Source: Pseudophaeobacter sp. | Lineage (GTDB): Bacteria > Pseudomonadota > Alphaproteobacteria > Rhodobacterales > Rhodobacteraceae | NCBI GenBank assembly: GCA_027019165.1 | Contig: JALUXC010000024.1 | Coordinates: forward strand, 601,724 to 665,723 | Reading direction: 5' to 3' | DNA length: 64,000 bases | In this document: piece by piece, positions 1 to 9,065 of the stretch | Numbering within the stretch: position 1 is the stretch's first letter | How the letters are laid out: each line of letters begins with the position of its first letter | Notes under the pieces: generated by a model | What the model saw: only the letters and a program-made list of their open reading frames with translations | Database searches by the model: none | Told to the model about the DNA's origin: nothing | Program-made: the position numbers and the translations under genes

Positions 1-1400
1 AAACGGCTTTGCCCGCCCAGCTGCAGCATATTGTCTGATTTCAAAAGCTGGCGAACCAGCCCCACAGGCACAAAGCGCGCAAAGGCCTGAACCGCTGTGT
101 CCAGCGTTTCCACCGCCTGGGACAGAACCGCAATTTCGCGCACGGGCGAGCGGACCGGCGCCAGGTCGGCCGCCCGTTCCAGCGATTGGATACGCTCCAC
201 CTTTTGCGACAGGCGTTGCAATGGAGAGGCAACATAACTCGCGATCACTGCAATGATCGTCAATTGCACCACGACCGCCGCCAACCCGATAATGACCATG
301 CGGCGGTTGCTGCTGTTGAAGGCTTCGGTGAAATCGCTGAGCGGCGTGATCACCAAAAGCCGCCAGGGCTTGCCCAGATCTTCTTCGAACGAAGAAAGAC
401 CAACAATATAGTCACGCCCCTCCAGCGTCACGTTGTAGACCTGATTGCCATCGAGGGTCTGACGCTGGCCATAAGCCAAAGCGACAACCCGATTTTCGAC
501 ATCCGCAACATGGGTCAGTGCAACACTGTCATTTGCGCTGCCAAATTCGATCAACCCGTCTGATGCCGCCAGAACCTGACCACGGTCGTCCAGCAAATAG
601 CTGAGGCTATTCGCGCTGACCTGCTTTTGCGCAAGATACCGCGAGAACCTGTCCAGAGTCACATCGGCGGCCACCACCCCCAACAGCTGACCATCCACAA
701 CAAAGGGTTCAGCCACGGTGAAGCCAACCAGACCAAAAGCCCAGAACAGCTCTGGGTCGGTGATCACGATATCGCCCGCATCAACAGCGTCCCTGTACCA
801 GGGTCTCTGGCGCGGATCATAGGTGCTGGGGGCGGCCACATCCCCAAGAACGGTTTGATCCGGGGTGAGGAAAATATAGCGATCCACCGATCCCTCGCCC
901 GGCTGAGGTTCGACCAGACGATAGGCATAGCGCGTCCCCTCGGGCGGCAAGGTGTCATGGATCGTCGCTTGTGGGTCGTGGATACGCCGTGCCTGACGAA
1001 AGGTGCCGTCTTCGAGGCCGACATAGATATTCAGCATCTTGTCGGTCTGCTTCAGCATCGTGAAAAAGTAGAGCAGAGCCCGGCTGTCTGTGAACAGATC
1101 TGGCGCCTGTTCGCCGAGTTCAGCCGCCGTGGCGATCAGCGACTTGAGCGCGCGGAACTCCATCACGATTTCGCGGATCGTATCTGTGCGGAACCGTTCG
1201 ACCATCTGCCCGGCATGGTCCCGAACCACTCGCTCACTGGATCTATAGTTTATGTGGATAATGCCTGCCAGAACCGGCACAGTTGTCAGAACAAACACCA
1301 CCAGGATCGTGGCCTTGAACGGAACCGAAATACGCCGCAGCCGCGCCCGCGCCCCGGTTTTGGGCGCCGCATCGGGTTGACCTTGCGGATGAAAACGCAT
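1..1400 (-). CDS. Cache/HAMP adenylate or guanylate cyclase, 5' part (runs off window)
   Basis: Partial gene: about 466 codons are open from an ATG at 1400 to the left edge, where the frame is still open. A membrane segment lies near residues 24-42, followed by a periplasmic region with Cache-type features (a DPRxRPWY motif, then a VVAADVTLD segment), a second membrane segment around residues 375-395 and a HAMP-like helix. The last visible residues read FVPVGLVRQLL followed by LGGQSR. This is the phrase that precedes the class III cyclase catalytic domain in many alphaproteobacterial Cache/HAMP cyclases. I infer an extracellular small-ligand sensor coupled to cAMP or cGMP synthesis. The catalytic domain itself is not visible, so the cyclase call rests on this junction. 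A GTG immediately upstream is an alternative start. Confidence 0.75.
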   Translation of the reverse strand, partial: MRFHPQGQPDAAPKTGARARLRRISVPFKATILVVFVLTTVPVLAGIIHINYRSSERVVRDHAGQMVERFRTDTIREIVMEFRALKSLIATAAELGEQAPDLFTDSRALLYFFTMLKQTDKMLNIYVGLEDGTFRQARRIHDPQATIHDTLPPEGTRYAYRLVEPQPGEGSVDRYIFLTPDQTVLGDVAAPSTYDPRQRPWYRDAVDAGDIVITDPELFWAFGLVGFTVAEPFVVDGQLLGVVAADVTLDRFSRYLAQKQVSANSLSYLLDDRGQVLAASDGLIEFGSANDSVALTHVADVENRVVALAYGQRQTLDGNQVYNVTLEGRDYIVGLSSFEEDLGKPWRLLVITPLSDFTEAFNSSNRRMVIIGLAAVVVQLTIIAVIASYVASPLQRLSQKVERIQSLERAADLAPVRSPVREIAVLSQAVETLDTAVQAFARFVPVGLVRQLLKSDNMLQLGGQSR

Positions 1401-1804
1401 CACATTCTGCTCTTGTTCTTCTTGGCGCGACCATTACACAGGTTCACAGCGAAGTCTCCAATAGAATTGAGGATGTGGCATATCTCACACATGCCCGACT
1501 GCACAAATATCCCGCGTCGCACCCGGTTTTTCTGGGCCCTGAAAGGCGGCCCTTCATCACGCGTGGTTTTGCCGGGCGCTGAAACGCTCTTTACGGCGCG
1601 GTCCCTGGCCCGACTGCCAAAGGATAGCAGAACCATGGTCATTGCGCTTCTTTTGGACTTCGTTCTGTCAGGCATCGACGAAAGGCGACCCTTCCCGTTT
1701 TCCATCAAATGCCTGCTCAACACCGGCCAAAGGAATGGACGCGTGCGTGATCGTTTTTGGCGCAAGGCCCGCACGTGAAGGCAGAAGAACACCCACTCAG
1801 CTCC
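1401..1804. other. 404-bp gap between divergent cyclase and glycosyltransferase
   Basis: No gene is confidently supported here. On the minus strand a frame runs from an ATG near 1675 to a TGA overlapping the cyclase start (ATGTGATG). It ends in a short Cys-containing stretch (MCEICHIL). The 4-base stop/start overlap hints at translational coupling, but the composition (Arg/Lys/Ser-rich, no motif) does not look like a conserved protein. The gap must also hold the promoters of both neighbours; I see no convincing consensus. Confidence 0.3.
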
Positions 1805-2845
1805 ATGGTCATCGTGACCGACGCCTGGCACCCGCAGATCAACGGAGTTGTGCGTTCGCTGGACTACACCATTGCAGAGCTACAGCGCCGGGGCCTGCGT
1901 GTTGTGGTTATCCATCCCGGGCAGTTTCGCACCCTGCCCTGCCCGACCTATCCCGAAATCCGGCTGTCATTGACCTCCTCCCGTCGAATGCGCACCCTCT
2001 TGGCGCAGGCTCAGGCGGATCACATTCATATCGCAAGCGAAGGACCGCTGGGGGTCTTGGCTGCAGCCGCCTGCCGCAAGCTGCAGCGGGGCTATTCAAC
2101 CAGCTATCACACCCGGTTTCCCGAGTATCTGGCAGCACGGGCGCCGGTTCCATTGGCTCTGAGCTACGCCTTGCTCAGGCGGTTTCACAATCGGGCAGGC
2201 GCCTGTCTGGTGGCCACCCCGGCCTTGCAGGAAGAACTGGCTACCCGCGGTTTCGATACCCTACGCCTTTGGCCGCGCGGCGTGGATGCAGAGCTTTTCC
2301 ATCCGCGGCAGAAAAGCAATATCTTCAAAGATCTGCCCCGCCCGATCTGGCTGACCGTGGCGCGCGTATCCGTCGAAAAATCGCTGCCGGATTTTCTGGC
2401 GCTTGACCTGCCGGGCAGCAAGGTTGTGGTCGGCGATGGCCCGGCCCTCGCCAGTTTGCAGCGGCGTTTTCCCGATGCGCATTTCACCGGCGTGAAGGAA
2501 GGGGTGGAACTCGCCCAGCACTATGCCAGTGCGGATGTGTTCGTCTTTCCATCACGGACCGAGACATTTGGCCTCGTTCTGCTTGAGGCCTTGGCCTCGG
2601 GCTTGCCGGTTGCTGCCTATCCGGCCCGCGGCCCGTTGGATCTTGTATCGCCAGGACAAACCGGAGCATTGTCCGAAAGCCTGCAAACGGCAGCAATGGC
2701 GGCTCTTTCCATGGATCCAAAAGCCTGCCGCGCAGCAGCGCTACGCTATTCATGGACGGCTTGTACCGACAGGTTCCTGGACATCGCCCAGGATGTCGAA
2801 AACCGCAAACACGTCCCTTACGGCTGCATTGCCAATAGCGATTGA
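1805..2845 (+). CDS. GT4-family glycosyltransferase
   Basis: A GT-B fold glycosyltransferase of about 346 residues, probably transferring a hexose or hexosamine from a nucleotide sugar to a lipid or other glycan acceptor at the cytoplasmic membrane face. It opens with VTDAWHPQINGVVRSL, the N-terminal Rossmann signature of the MgtA/SqdX-like GT4 branch. It has a central SYHTRFPEY segment and the ExxxxxxxE donor-site motif (ETFGLVLLE) near residues 253-261. The frame extends upstream to 1757, but the ATG at 1805 places the conserved MVIVTDAW at the N terminus; neither start has a strong Shine-Dalgarno. The length is normal for the family. Acceptor and sugar cannot be told from sequence. It is divergent from the cyclase-like gene. 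Confidence 0.85.
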   Translation: MVIVTDAWHPQINGVVRSLDYTIAELQRRGLRVVVIHPGQFRTLPCPTYPEIRLSLTSSRRMRTLLAQAQADHIHIASEGPLGVLAAAACRKLQRGYSTSYHTRFPEYLAARAPVPLALSYALLRRFHNRAGACLVATPALQEELATRGFDTLRLWPRGVDAELFHPRQKSNIFKDLPRPIWLTVARVSVEKSLPDFLALDLPGSKVVVGDGPALASLQRRFPDAHFTGVKEGVELAQHYASADVFVFPSRTETFGLVLLEALASGLPVAAYPARGPLDLVSPGQTGALSESLQTAAMAALSMDPKACRAAALRYSWTACTDRFLDIAQDVENRKHVPYGCIANSD

Positions 2846-3129
2846 AAGCCGCCGCCCGCGTACAGGATGTCGAAGCGACAACAGTTCCGGCATCTCGAAC
2901 GGCCGCAGACACACTGTGTGACGCCCTCAACTGCGGTCGATGCGATGCATCAGCCGCCCGTTGCGCTCTCAAGAGTGCAAAAAACGGAGGATTGAAACTG
3001 TATCGCCTTCGCCCGGCTTCTGCAACATCAACAAACGCTGACCAGAGCGAACTCTGGCACCATTCACGTCACACCTGAATGTGATCTCTGCTCAAAGCCT
3101 GCTGGGAAGCCAACCAAAGATTGGGCAAG

Positions 3130-3219
3130 TGGCGGGGAGACAGGGATTCGAACCCTGGGAACGCTCTCACGTTCAACGGTTTTCAAGACCGCCGCATTCG
3201 ACCACTCTGCCACCTCCCC
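3130..3219 (-). tRNA. tRNA-Ser (anticodon UGA)
   Basis: A 90-nt tRNA read on the minus strand with a 7-bp acceptor stem (GGGGAGG paired with TCTCCCC, one G-U), the long variable arm typical of tRNA-Ser, a CTTGAAA anticodon loop giving UGA, the T-loop GGTTCGAATCC and an encoded 3' CCA after a G discriminator. It stands alone between the glycosyltransferase and the SPOR lipoprotein gene. Confidence 0.95.
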
Positions 3220-3469
3220 GGTCCGCAGGGGGTTTAGGCTGTGGGACGCACGCGCGCAAGTGAAAATCGCGCCGACTGAACCCACACTAAACAGGAAAGC
3301 ACGCGGAAACATGCCAGTCAGCCGCCAATCCCAACAGTTTTGATCAACCGGACCGACCTCAGGGTTTTCATGGCGGCGCACGCAGGCTATCATTTGCGAA
3401 AAGCAAAACAAAGGCCGGAAAATCCGGATCAGGGCAGCGCGCCACTATGAGCATAGGCAGGGGAAGACC

Positions 3470-4357
3470 ATGACACAGGCCAAGTCAACCGGACCAGTGG
3501 GCGCGCGGATTGCGATTGCCGTGCTGAGCCTTCTTCTTGTCGCAGCTTGCGAAGACGGCAGCGGTTTGCCTTTCCTTCAAAAGAAGCCGACCTCCGAAGC
3601 GGCAGCGCCAACCTCCAACAGGACCCGCCTGATTGAGCGGGATGTCGAATCCCCTGATGTCTTTCAGGTGACCGAAGCAGGGCTCTGGGACGGGCGCCCC
3701 TCGCTGGGTGGTGTCTGGGTGGCGCATCCCGATGCACAGGACCCTGAACGTGTGATCATCCGCAACAGCGCGAACGGCAAATTCGTGATCGGCGCCCTGT
3801 TCAGGCGCGAGCGTGAGATACCCGGCCCCCGCATTCAGGCATCCTCTGATGCGGCGGCTGCGCTTGGCATGCTTGCGGGCGCCCCGGTCGAGTTGCAAGT
3901 GACTGCCCTGCGCCGGGAGGCCGCGCCTGAAGAAACTGCCCCTCCAGAGGAAGCACCTCAGGTTGGGGCTGAAGAGGCCACTGCGCCAGCCATCACCATC
4001 GAAGCTGCCGCACCCAGCGCTGTCTCGGAAACCGCGCTTGATCCCATCGCAGGAGCCGCCGCAGCAATTGACGCACCGGCGCCAAAGCCTGCCAAGCCAA
4101 CTGCCGCAACACGGGTTTCGCCGCTCGACAAGCCATTCATCCAGATCGGCATTTTCAGCGTTGAGGCCAATGCAGAACGCACCGCCGGTCAGATGCGCAA
4201 CGCCGGTATGATCCCAACCGTCTACGAGCAATCCTCAAATGGCAAACCCTTCTGGCGCGTGGTGGTCGGGCCGGCCCAGTCAAAGGGGGAGCGCAGCCAA
4301 TTGCTAAAAGGCGTGAAAGAGGCCGGTTTCTCGGATGCCTACGCCGTCACGAATTAA
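3470..4357 (+). CDS. SPOR-domain lipoprotein
   Basis: A 295-residue envelope lipoprotein. The N terminus is a lipoprotein signal ending in LLVAAC, with the lipidated Cys at residue 27. A central low-complexity Ala/Pro/Glu region (about 140-215) is a likely periplasmic linker. The last about 75 residues (KPFIQIGIFSVEANAERT to the end) form a SPOR domain, which binds denuded peptidoglycan at the division septum. A middle segment, PSLGGVWVAHPDA, precedes the linker. It sits directly upstream of the D-Ala-D-Ala carboxypeptidase gene, which fits a shared role in peptidoglycan remodelling. The start is supported by AGGGGAAG seven bases upstream of the ATG. Confidence 0.9.
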   Translation: MTQAKSTGPVGARIAIAVLSLLLVAACEDGSGLPFLQKKPTSEAAAPTSNRTRLIERDVESPDVFQVTEAGLWDGRPSLGGVWVAHPDAQDPERVIIRNSANGKFVIGALFRREREIPGPRIQASSDAAAALGMLAGAPVELQVTALRREAAPEETAPPEEAPQVGAEEATAPAITIEAAAPSAVSETALDPIAGAAAAIDAPAPKPAKPTAATRVSPLDKPFIQIGIFSVEANAERTAGQMRNAGMIPTVYEQSSNGKPFWRVVVGPAQSKGERSQLLKGVKEAGFSDAYAVTN

Positions 4358-4411
4358 GCGCTGGTATTGCAGCCCCCATACGTGCACCCACAGGACAAGG
4401 ATGACACACCC

Positions 4412-5593
4412 GTGATCGATCTTGTAAGAGCCACCCTCAAGAGCACTATTTCTGCTGGCCTTTTCTTGGCTTTGAGTAGCGTTCCGGTTGCTGCTTTTGA
4501 CACCAAGGCGCGCGCCGCTTTTGTTGTAGATCAGGGCACTGACACGGTGCTGCTCTCAAAGAATGCGGATGTCCCTCTGCCGCCCGCGTCCATGTCCAAG
4601 CTGATGACGCTCTACGTTGCCTTCGAAGCGCTGCGCGATGGCCGTCTGACATTGGATGAACGCCTTCCGGTCAGCGAACACGCCATGAGCTATGGCGGCT
4701 CCACCATGTTTCTTGACACCACCGACCGCGTGCGGGTCGAAGATCTTATTCGCGGCATCATCGTTTTGTCAGGCAACGATGCCTGCGCGGTCATTGCCGA
4801 AGCGCTGAGCCCCGATGGCACCGAAGCCGGTTTTGCCCGCTATATGACCAAGCGCGCGAGTGAGATGGGCATGAAGACGGCCACCTTTGCAAACTCCAAC
4901 GGCTGGCCCGCAGCAGGACATCGCATGTCGATGAAGGATCTGGGGATCCTGGCCGAACGGCTGATCGAAGATTTCCCTGAGTACTATCCGCTCTTTTCCG
5001 AGAAGACCTTTGAGTTTGATGGGCGGGCGCCTTCCAATACACGCAACCGCAACCCGCTGCTGTCGCTTGGCATCGGTGCCGACGGCCTTAAGACCGGGCA
5101 CACCAGTGAAGCTGGCTATGGGCTGGTCGGCTCGGCCAAACAGGGCGATCGCCGGGTGATCTTCGTCATCACTGGCCTAGACAGTACCAAAGCCCGCGCA
5201 GAGGAGGCCGAGGCCCTCGTTAACTGGTCGTTTCGCCAATTTGCCAAGAAAACCATCGCCAAAGCCGGTGTCCCCATTGCCGAAGCAGAAGTCTGGCGGG
5301 GCGCTGTACGATCGGTAGGACTTGTGCCTGCCGAAGATCTGGAAGTGCTGGTGCCCGCGCTAAACAGTGGCGAGGTCAATGCTGAGGTTGTCTATACCGG
5401 ACCTATCGATGCGCCCATCCAAAAGGGGCAACAACTGGCAGAGCTCGTGTTTCAGCCGGATGAGTTGCCCGAAGTGCGCTTACCTCTGGTGGCCGCCAAT
5501 GATGTCGCGGCCGGTGGCTTTCCGGTGCGGGTAAAAACCGCAGCCCAGGTGCTGATCAAACGTTTCCTCAATGGCCCCGAGGAGGCGATGTGA
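4412..5593 (+). CDS. D-alanyl-D-alanine carboxypeptidase (PBP5/6 family, S11)
   Basis: A periplasmic serine carboxypeptidase that trims the terminal D-Ala from peptidoglycan stem peptides. All three active-site motifs are visible: SMSK (SxxK) early in the mature protein, SGN in VLSGNDAC, and KTG in GLKTGHT. A C-terminal beta-rich S11 domain follows (about 285-380). The ORF opens at a TTG at 4367, but I prefer the GTG at 4412. It gives an ordinary signal peptide (VIDLVRATLKST... ending VAAF) and has AAGGA about 11 bases upstream. The gene is followed with a 4-base overlap by tmk and preceded by the SPOR lipoprotein, so the run is probably one operon. Confidence 0.92.
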   Translation: MIDLVRATLKSTISAGLFLALSSVPVAAFDTKARAAFVVDQGTDTVLLSKNADVPLPPASMSKLMTLYVAFEALRDGRLTLDERLPVSEHAMSYGGSTMFLDTTDRVRVEDLIRGIIVLSGNDACAVIAEALSPDGTEAGFARYMTKRASEMGMKTATFANSNGWPAAGHRMSMKDLGILAERLIEDFPEYYPLFSEKTFEFDGRAPSNTRNRNPLLSLGIGADGLKTGHTSEAGYGLVGSAKQGDRRVIFVITGLDSTKARAEEAEALVNWSFRQFAKKTIAKAGVPIAEAEVWRGAVRSVGLVPAEDLEVLVPALNSGEVNAEVVYTGPIDAPIQKGQQLAELVFQPDELPEVRLPLVAANDVAAGGFPVRVKTAAQVLIKRFLNGPEEAM

Positions 5594-6243
5594 ATTCAGA
5601 TCCCAATGCCGGACTGTTCATCACTTTTGAAGGGATCGACGGCTCCGGAAAATCCACCCAGTGCAAGCTTTTGGCAGAGGCTTTGGCCAAGGCTGGCCGT
5701 GACGTCGTGCTGACACGCGAGCCAGGCGGCTCTCCCGGCGCCGAGGATATCCGGCGCATGGTGTTGGAGGGCGACCCCGAAAAATGGTCCGCCGAGACTG
5801 AGATCCTGTTGTTCACCGCAGCACGGCGCGATCACATGGAGCGGACCATCGAACCGGCGTTGACGGCGGGAAAGATCGTCGTCTGCGACCGCTTTGCCGA
5901 CAGCACCCGCATGTATCAAGGTCTGTCGCGGGGCGATCTGCGCGCGACAGTTGACCGGTTGCACGAGATGATGATCGGCCGCGAGCCGGATCTGACCTTC
6001 CTGATCGACATGGACCCAGGCATCGGCCTCTCGCGTGCAAAGGGGCGCCAGGGCACCGAAGAACGGTTCGAGGACTTTGGCCTCACCCTGCAGGAAAAGA
6101 TGCGGGCGGGATTTCTGGATCTGGCGGATGAATTCCCGGACCGGTTCTGCGTTCTGGATGGTAACCGCCCGGTTGAGGTGGTCGCCCGCGATGTTCTGGC
6201 CCATGCGCGAGCCAAGCTTGCAGCCTCCGGAGCCGCCGCATGA
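5590..6243 (+). CDS. tmk: thymidylate kinase
   Basis: Phosphorylates dTMP to dTDP for DNA synthesis. At 217 residues it has normal length. The P-loop GIDGSGKST is at residues 15-23, the DR(Y/F) dTMP-binding motif appears as CDRFADSTRMYQG near residue 100, and a LID-type Arg/Gly segment (RAKGRQGTEERFE) is near 145-157. The GTG start overlaps the carboxypeptidase stop (ATGTGA), with GAGGAGG upstream. The stop overlaps the holB start (ATGA). Coupling of tmk to holB is a common bacterial arrangement and supports both calls. Confidence 0.97.
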   Translation: MNSDPNAGLFITFEGIDGSGKSTQCKLLAEALAKAGRDVVLTREPGGSPGAEDIRRMVLEGDPEKWSAETEILLFTAARRDHMERTIEPALTAGKIVVCDRFADSTRMYQGLSRGDLRATVDRLHEMMIGREPDLTFLIDMDPGIGLSRAKGRQGTEERFEDFGLTLQEKMRAGFLDLADEFPDRFCVLDGNRPVEVVARDVLAHARAKLAASGAAA

Positions 6244-7358
6244 GCAACGAAGATGAGCTGCCGCGTGCCGATCAGGCCGCAGGTGCACCGCATCCACGGG
6301 AAACCCAGCAGCTCTTTGGGCAGGACAAGGCCGAAGCTGACTTTCTGACCGCCTTCAATTCGGACCGGCTGCACCACGGCTGGCTGTTGACCGGGCCGCA
6401 GGGCGTCGGCAAGGCTACGCTTGTCTGGCGCATCGCGCGGTTCCTGCTGGCCACCCCTCCTGCCGAAGGTGGGCTGTTTGGCGCACCGCCGCCAGCAACC
6501 TCGCTCGACATCAGCCCGGACCATCCCGTATCGCACCGCATTCAGGCGCTGGCGGAGCCGGGGCTCGCGGCGATCACGCGCAGCTACAACGACAAGGGCA
6601 AGCTGCGCGATCAGATCGTGGTGGATGACATCCGCGCACTGACGAAGTTCTTTGGCCTCTCCGCCACCGATGGTGGGCGGCGGGTGGTGATCGTGGATGC
6701 CGCCGATGAGATGAACCCCAGCGCCGCCAATGCACTCTTGAAAATGCTGGAAGAGCCGCCCGCCCGCACCACCATGTTCCTGATCTCGCACCAGCCCTCG
6801 CGGCTGCTGCCGACGATCCGCTCGCGCTGCCGCACCCTGCGCCTAGGCCCGTTGAGCGCAGAAGACATGCAGGCCGCGCTGGTGCAATCCGGGGCGGATC
6901 TGCCGGACAATCCGGATCATCTTGCGGCACTTTCGGCAGGGTCCGTGGGCGCGGCGCTGCGCCTTTTGAATCTGGGCGGGCTCAAGACCTATGCCGAGTT
7001 GGTGCAGATCCTCGATTCTCTGCCCCGACTTGACCGCCAGCGCGCTCTCGCCCTCGCAGAAACCGCCGCCCAGCGCGGTGGGGCCGAAAAGTTCGAATTG
7101 CTTCTGACCCTCGTGGAATTTGCCATGGCGCGCCTTGCTCGCACCGGCGCCACCGGTCAGCCACCGCAGCCCGAAGCGGCGATGGGCGAAGCCGCGATGC
7201 TGAGCCGCCTTGCCCCCGACCCGCACAAAGGGCGAGCATGGGCCGATCTGTCGGCCGAGGCAACCGCGCGCGCGCGCCACGGGCAGGCGGTGAACCTTGA
7301 CCCCGCCGCGCTAGTTCTAGATACGGTTTTCAAGATGCAGGATACCGCGTCGCGCTGA
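6240..7358 (+). CDS. holB: DNA polymerase III subunit delta'
   Basis: Clamp-loader subunit of the replicative polymerase, a 372-residue AAA+ protein. The Walker A-like GPQGVGKAT is at residues 52-60, a VDDIR segment follows at the start of the delta' region, and the sensor motif appears as LLPTIRSRCRTL near residue 195, after the EEPPARTTMFLISH stretch characteristic of DnaX/HolB. It overlaps tmk by four bases (ATGA). Its position between tmk and tatD matches the classic order in proteobacteria. The N-terminal 25 residues are poorly conserved, so the exact start is less certain than the identity. Confidence 0.95.
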   Translation: MSNEDELPRADQAAGAPHPRETQQLFGQDKAEADFLTAFNSDRLHHGWLLTGPQGVGKATLVWRIARFLLATPPAEGGLFGAPPPATSLDISPDHPVSHRIQALAEPGLAAITRSYNDKGKLRDQIVVDDIRALTKFFGLSATDGGRRVVIVDAADEMNPSAANALLKMLEEPPARTTMFLISHQPSRLLPTIRSRCRTLRLGPLSAEDMQAALVQSGADLPDNPDHLAALSAGSVGAALRLLNLGGLKTYAELVQILDSLPRLDRQRALALAETAAQRGGAEKFELLLTLVEFAMARLARTGATGQPPQPEAAMGEAAMLSRLAPDPHKGRAWADLSAEATARARHGQAVNLDPAALVLDTVFKMQDTASR

Positions 7359-7419
7359 CCCGCCGTTTTCTACGGGATTTGCCGGGGGCTGCGGCGCAAA
7401 ATGGCGACGAGAGACAGGC

Positions 7420-8232
7420 ATGAGCAGCAGCACCCTTCCCCAGATCACCGATAGCCACTGCCACCTGGATTTCCCGGATTTCGACGGCGAGTTGGACCAG
7501 GTGATTGCGCGCGCCGCCGAGGCTGGTGTCACCCGCATGGTGACCATCTGCACCAAGCTCAGGAACGAACCAGCCGTGCGCGCCATCGCAGAAGCATACG
7601 CCCCGGTTTTCTACGCCGCTGGCACCCATCCGATGAGCGCGGCTGACGAGCCGCTTGTCAGCGTGGACGAGCTGATCTCCCTCGCCAACCATCCGAAATT
7701 CGTCGGCATCGGTGAGACGGGCCTTGATTATCACTACACCGCCGATAGCGCTGAAGTGCAGAAAAAGTCCCTGCGCATCCACATTGAGGCTGCACGCGAA
7801 ACCGGCCTGCCCCTCATCATTCATGCCCGCGCTGCCGATGATGATATGGCCCGCATTCTGGCCGAAGAGATGAAGAACGGCAGCTATTCTTGTGTGATGC
7901 ACTGCTTCTCTTCCTCGGCAGAGCTGGGCAAGGCTGCGCTGGATCTTGGGTTTTATCTGTCGATGTCGGGCATTGCCGCCTTCCCCAAAAGCCAGGAGCT
8001 GCGCGACATTTTTGCCGCCGCTCCCGTAGACCGCATTCTGGTGGAAACGGATGCCCCCTATCTGGCGCCGCCCCCCTATCGCGGAAAGCGCAATGAGCCC
8101 GCCTACACGGCCCTGACGGCCAAAGTGGGTGCCGAGGCCTTTGGGCTGGACTACGCCGAGTTCGCCGCCCGCACCCAGGAGAATTTCGACCGGCTGTTCT
8201 GGAAGGTCGCGCAATACAAGGCCGCCGCGTGA
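7420..8232 (+). CDS. TatD-family metal-dependent hydrolase (DNase)
   Basis: A TIM-barrel metal-dependent nuclease of the TatD/YcfH type, 270 residues. Metal ligands are visible in order: DSHCHLDF (His13, His15), GETGLDYHY (catalytic Glu), IIHARAAD, MHCFSSSAE and ETDAPYLAPPPYRG near the C terminus. The family has 3'-5' exonuclease activity and roles in DNA repair or quality control; the physiological substrate here is unknown. It follows holB by 61 bases and its TGA overlaps the ATG of the next gene (GTGATGG), so it is probably the penultimate gene of the dac-tmk-holB operon. Confidence 0.95.
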   Translation: MSSSTLPQITDSHCHLDFPDFDGELDQVIARAAEAGVTRMVTICTKLRNEPAVRAIAEAYAPVFYAAGTHPMSAADEPLVSVDELISLANHPKFVGIGETGLDYHYTADSAEVQKKSLRIHIEAARETGLPLIIHARAADDDMARILAEEMKNGSYSCVMHCFSSSAELGKAALDLGFYLSMSGIAAFPKSQELRDIFAAAPVDRILVETDAPYLAPPPYRGKRNEPAYTALTAKVGAEAFGLDYAEFAARTQENFDRLFWKVAQYKAAA

Positions 8233-9029
8233 TGGCAGAGCTGCGCTTTACCATTCTGGGCAGCGGATCCTCTGGCGGGGTGCCCCGTCTTGGCGGCCAT
8301 TGGGGCGACTGCGATCCTGAAAATCCGCGCAACCGGCGGCGCCGGTGTTCGATGCTTGTCGAACGGATCGGCCCGGAAGGCACCACCACCGTGCTGATCG
8401 ATACCTCCCCTGACATGCGCAGCCAACTGTTGGACGCAGGTGTCGGGCGCCTTGATGCGGTTGTCTATACCCATTCGCACGCGGACCATGTTCACGGCAT
8501 CGACGATCTGCGCATGATCGTCTTCAACATGCGCGCGCGCATCCCGGTCTATGCGGATGGCGACACGCAGAACGCGCTCCTGTCCCGTTTCGGATATGCC
8601 TTTGTGCAGCCCGATGGCTCCCCCTACCCGCCCATTCTGGATCTGCGCAGCATCGATGGTCCTTTTGTGATCGACGGACCCGGCGGGGAGATCCCCTTTC
8701 GCCCCTTCGAAGTTGGACACGGCTCAATGGACGCGCTTGGCTTTCGCATGGGCGGGCTTGCCTATCTGCCAGATGTGGTTGAGATCCCGGACGCGGCCCT
8801 GCCCGAGCTGACAGACCTCGAGTACTGGGTGGTGGACGCCCTGCGCCGCACGCCTCATCCGACGCATTTCAGTATGGATCAGGCGCTGGAGTGGATCGCC
8901 CGCATGAAGCCGCGCCGCGCCGTTTTGACGAATATGCATATCGACATGGATTACGCCACGGTCGAGGCCGAAACCCCCGATCACATCACCCCCGCTTATG
9001 ACGGCATGGTGATAAGCATCCCCATCTAG
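8232..9029 (+). CDS. MBL-fold phosphodiesterase (PhnP-like)
   Basis: A metallo-beta-lactamase-fold hydrolase of about 265 residues. The Zn-binding HSHADH motif lies at residues 81-86. The N terminus has the GSGSSGGVPRLG pattern and a short Cys/Arg cluster, as in PhnP-like cyclic phosphodiesterases and related MBL proteins that follow tatD in alphaproteobacteria. A late GHGSMDALGF segment and a LTNMHIDMDY segment supply further ligands. The substrate cannot be assigned: 5'-phosphoribosyl 1,2-cyclic phosphate is known for PhnP, but there is no phosphonate gene nearby. The ATG overlaps the tatD stop; a GTG one codon earlier is also possible. Confidence 0.88.
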   Translation: MAELRFTILGSGSSGGVPRLGGHWGDCDPENPRNRRRRCSMLVERIGPEGTTTVLIDTSPDMRSQLLDAGVGRLDAVVYTHSHADHVHGIDDLRMIVFNMRARIPVYADGDTQNALLSRFGYAFVQPDGSPYPPILDLRSIDGPFVIDGPGGEIPFRPFEVGHGSMDALGFRMGGLAYLPDVVEIPDAALPELTDLEYWVVDALRRTPHPTHFSMDQALEWIARMKPRRAVLTNMHIDMDYATVEAETPDHITPAYDGMVISIPI

Positions 9030-9065
9030 AGCGGTGCGCCGCAGCCTCCCCATTAGGACCAACAC

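Noticed and set aside
1400..1675. minus-strand small ORF overlapping the cyclase start by ATGTGATG
   Set aside because: The stop/start overlap is attractive, but the composition is Arg/Lys-rich, no family is apparent and the start is unclear, so it is recorded only as part of the gap.
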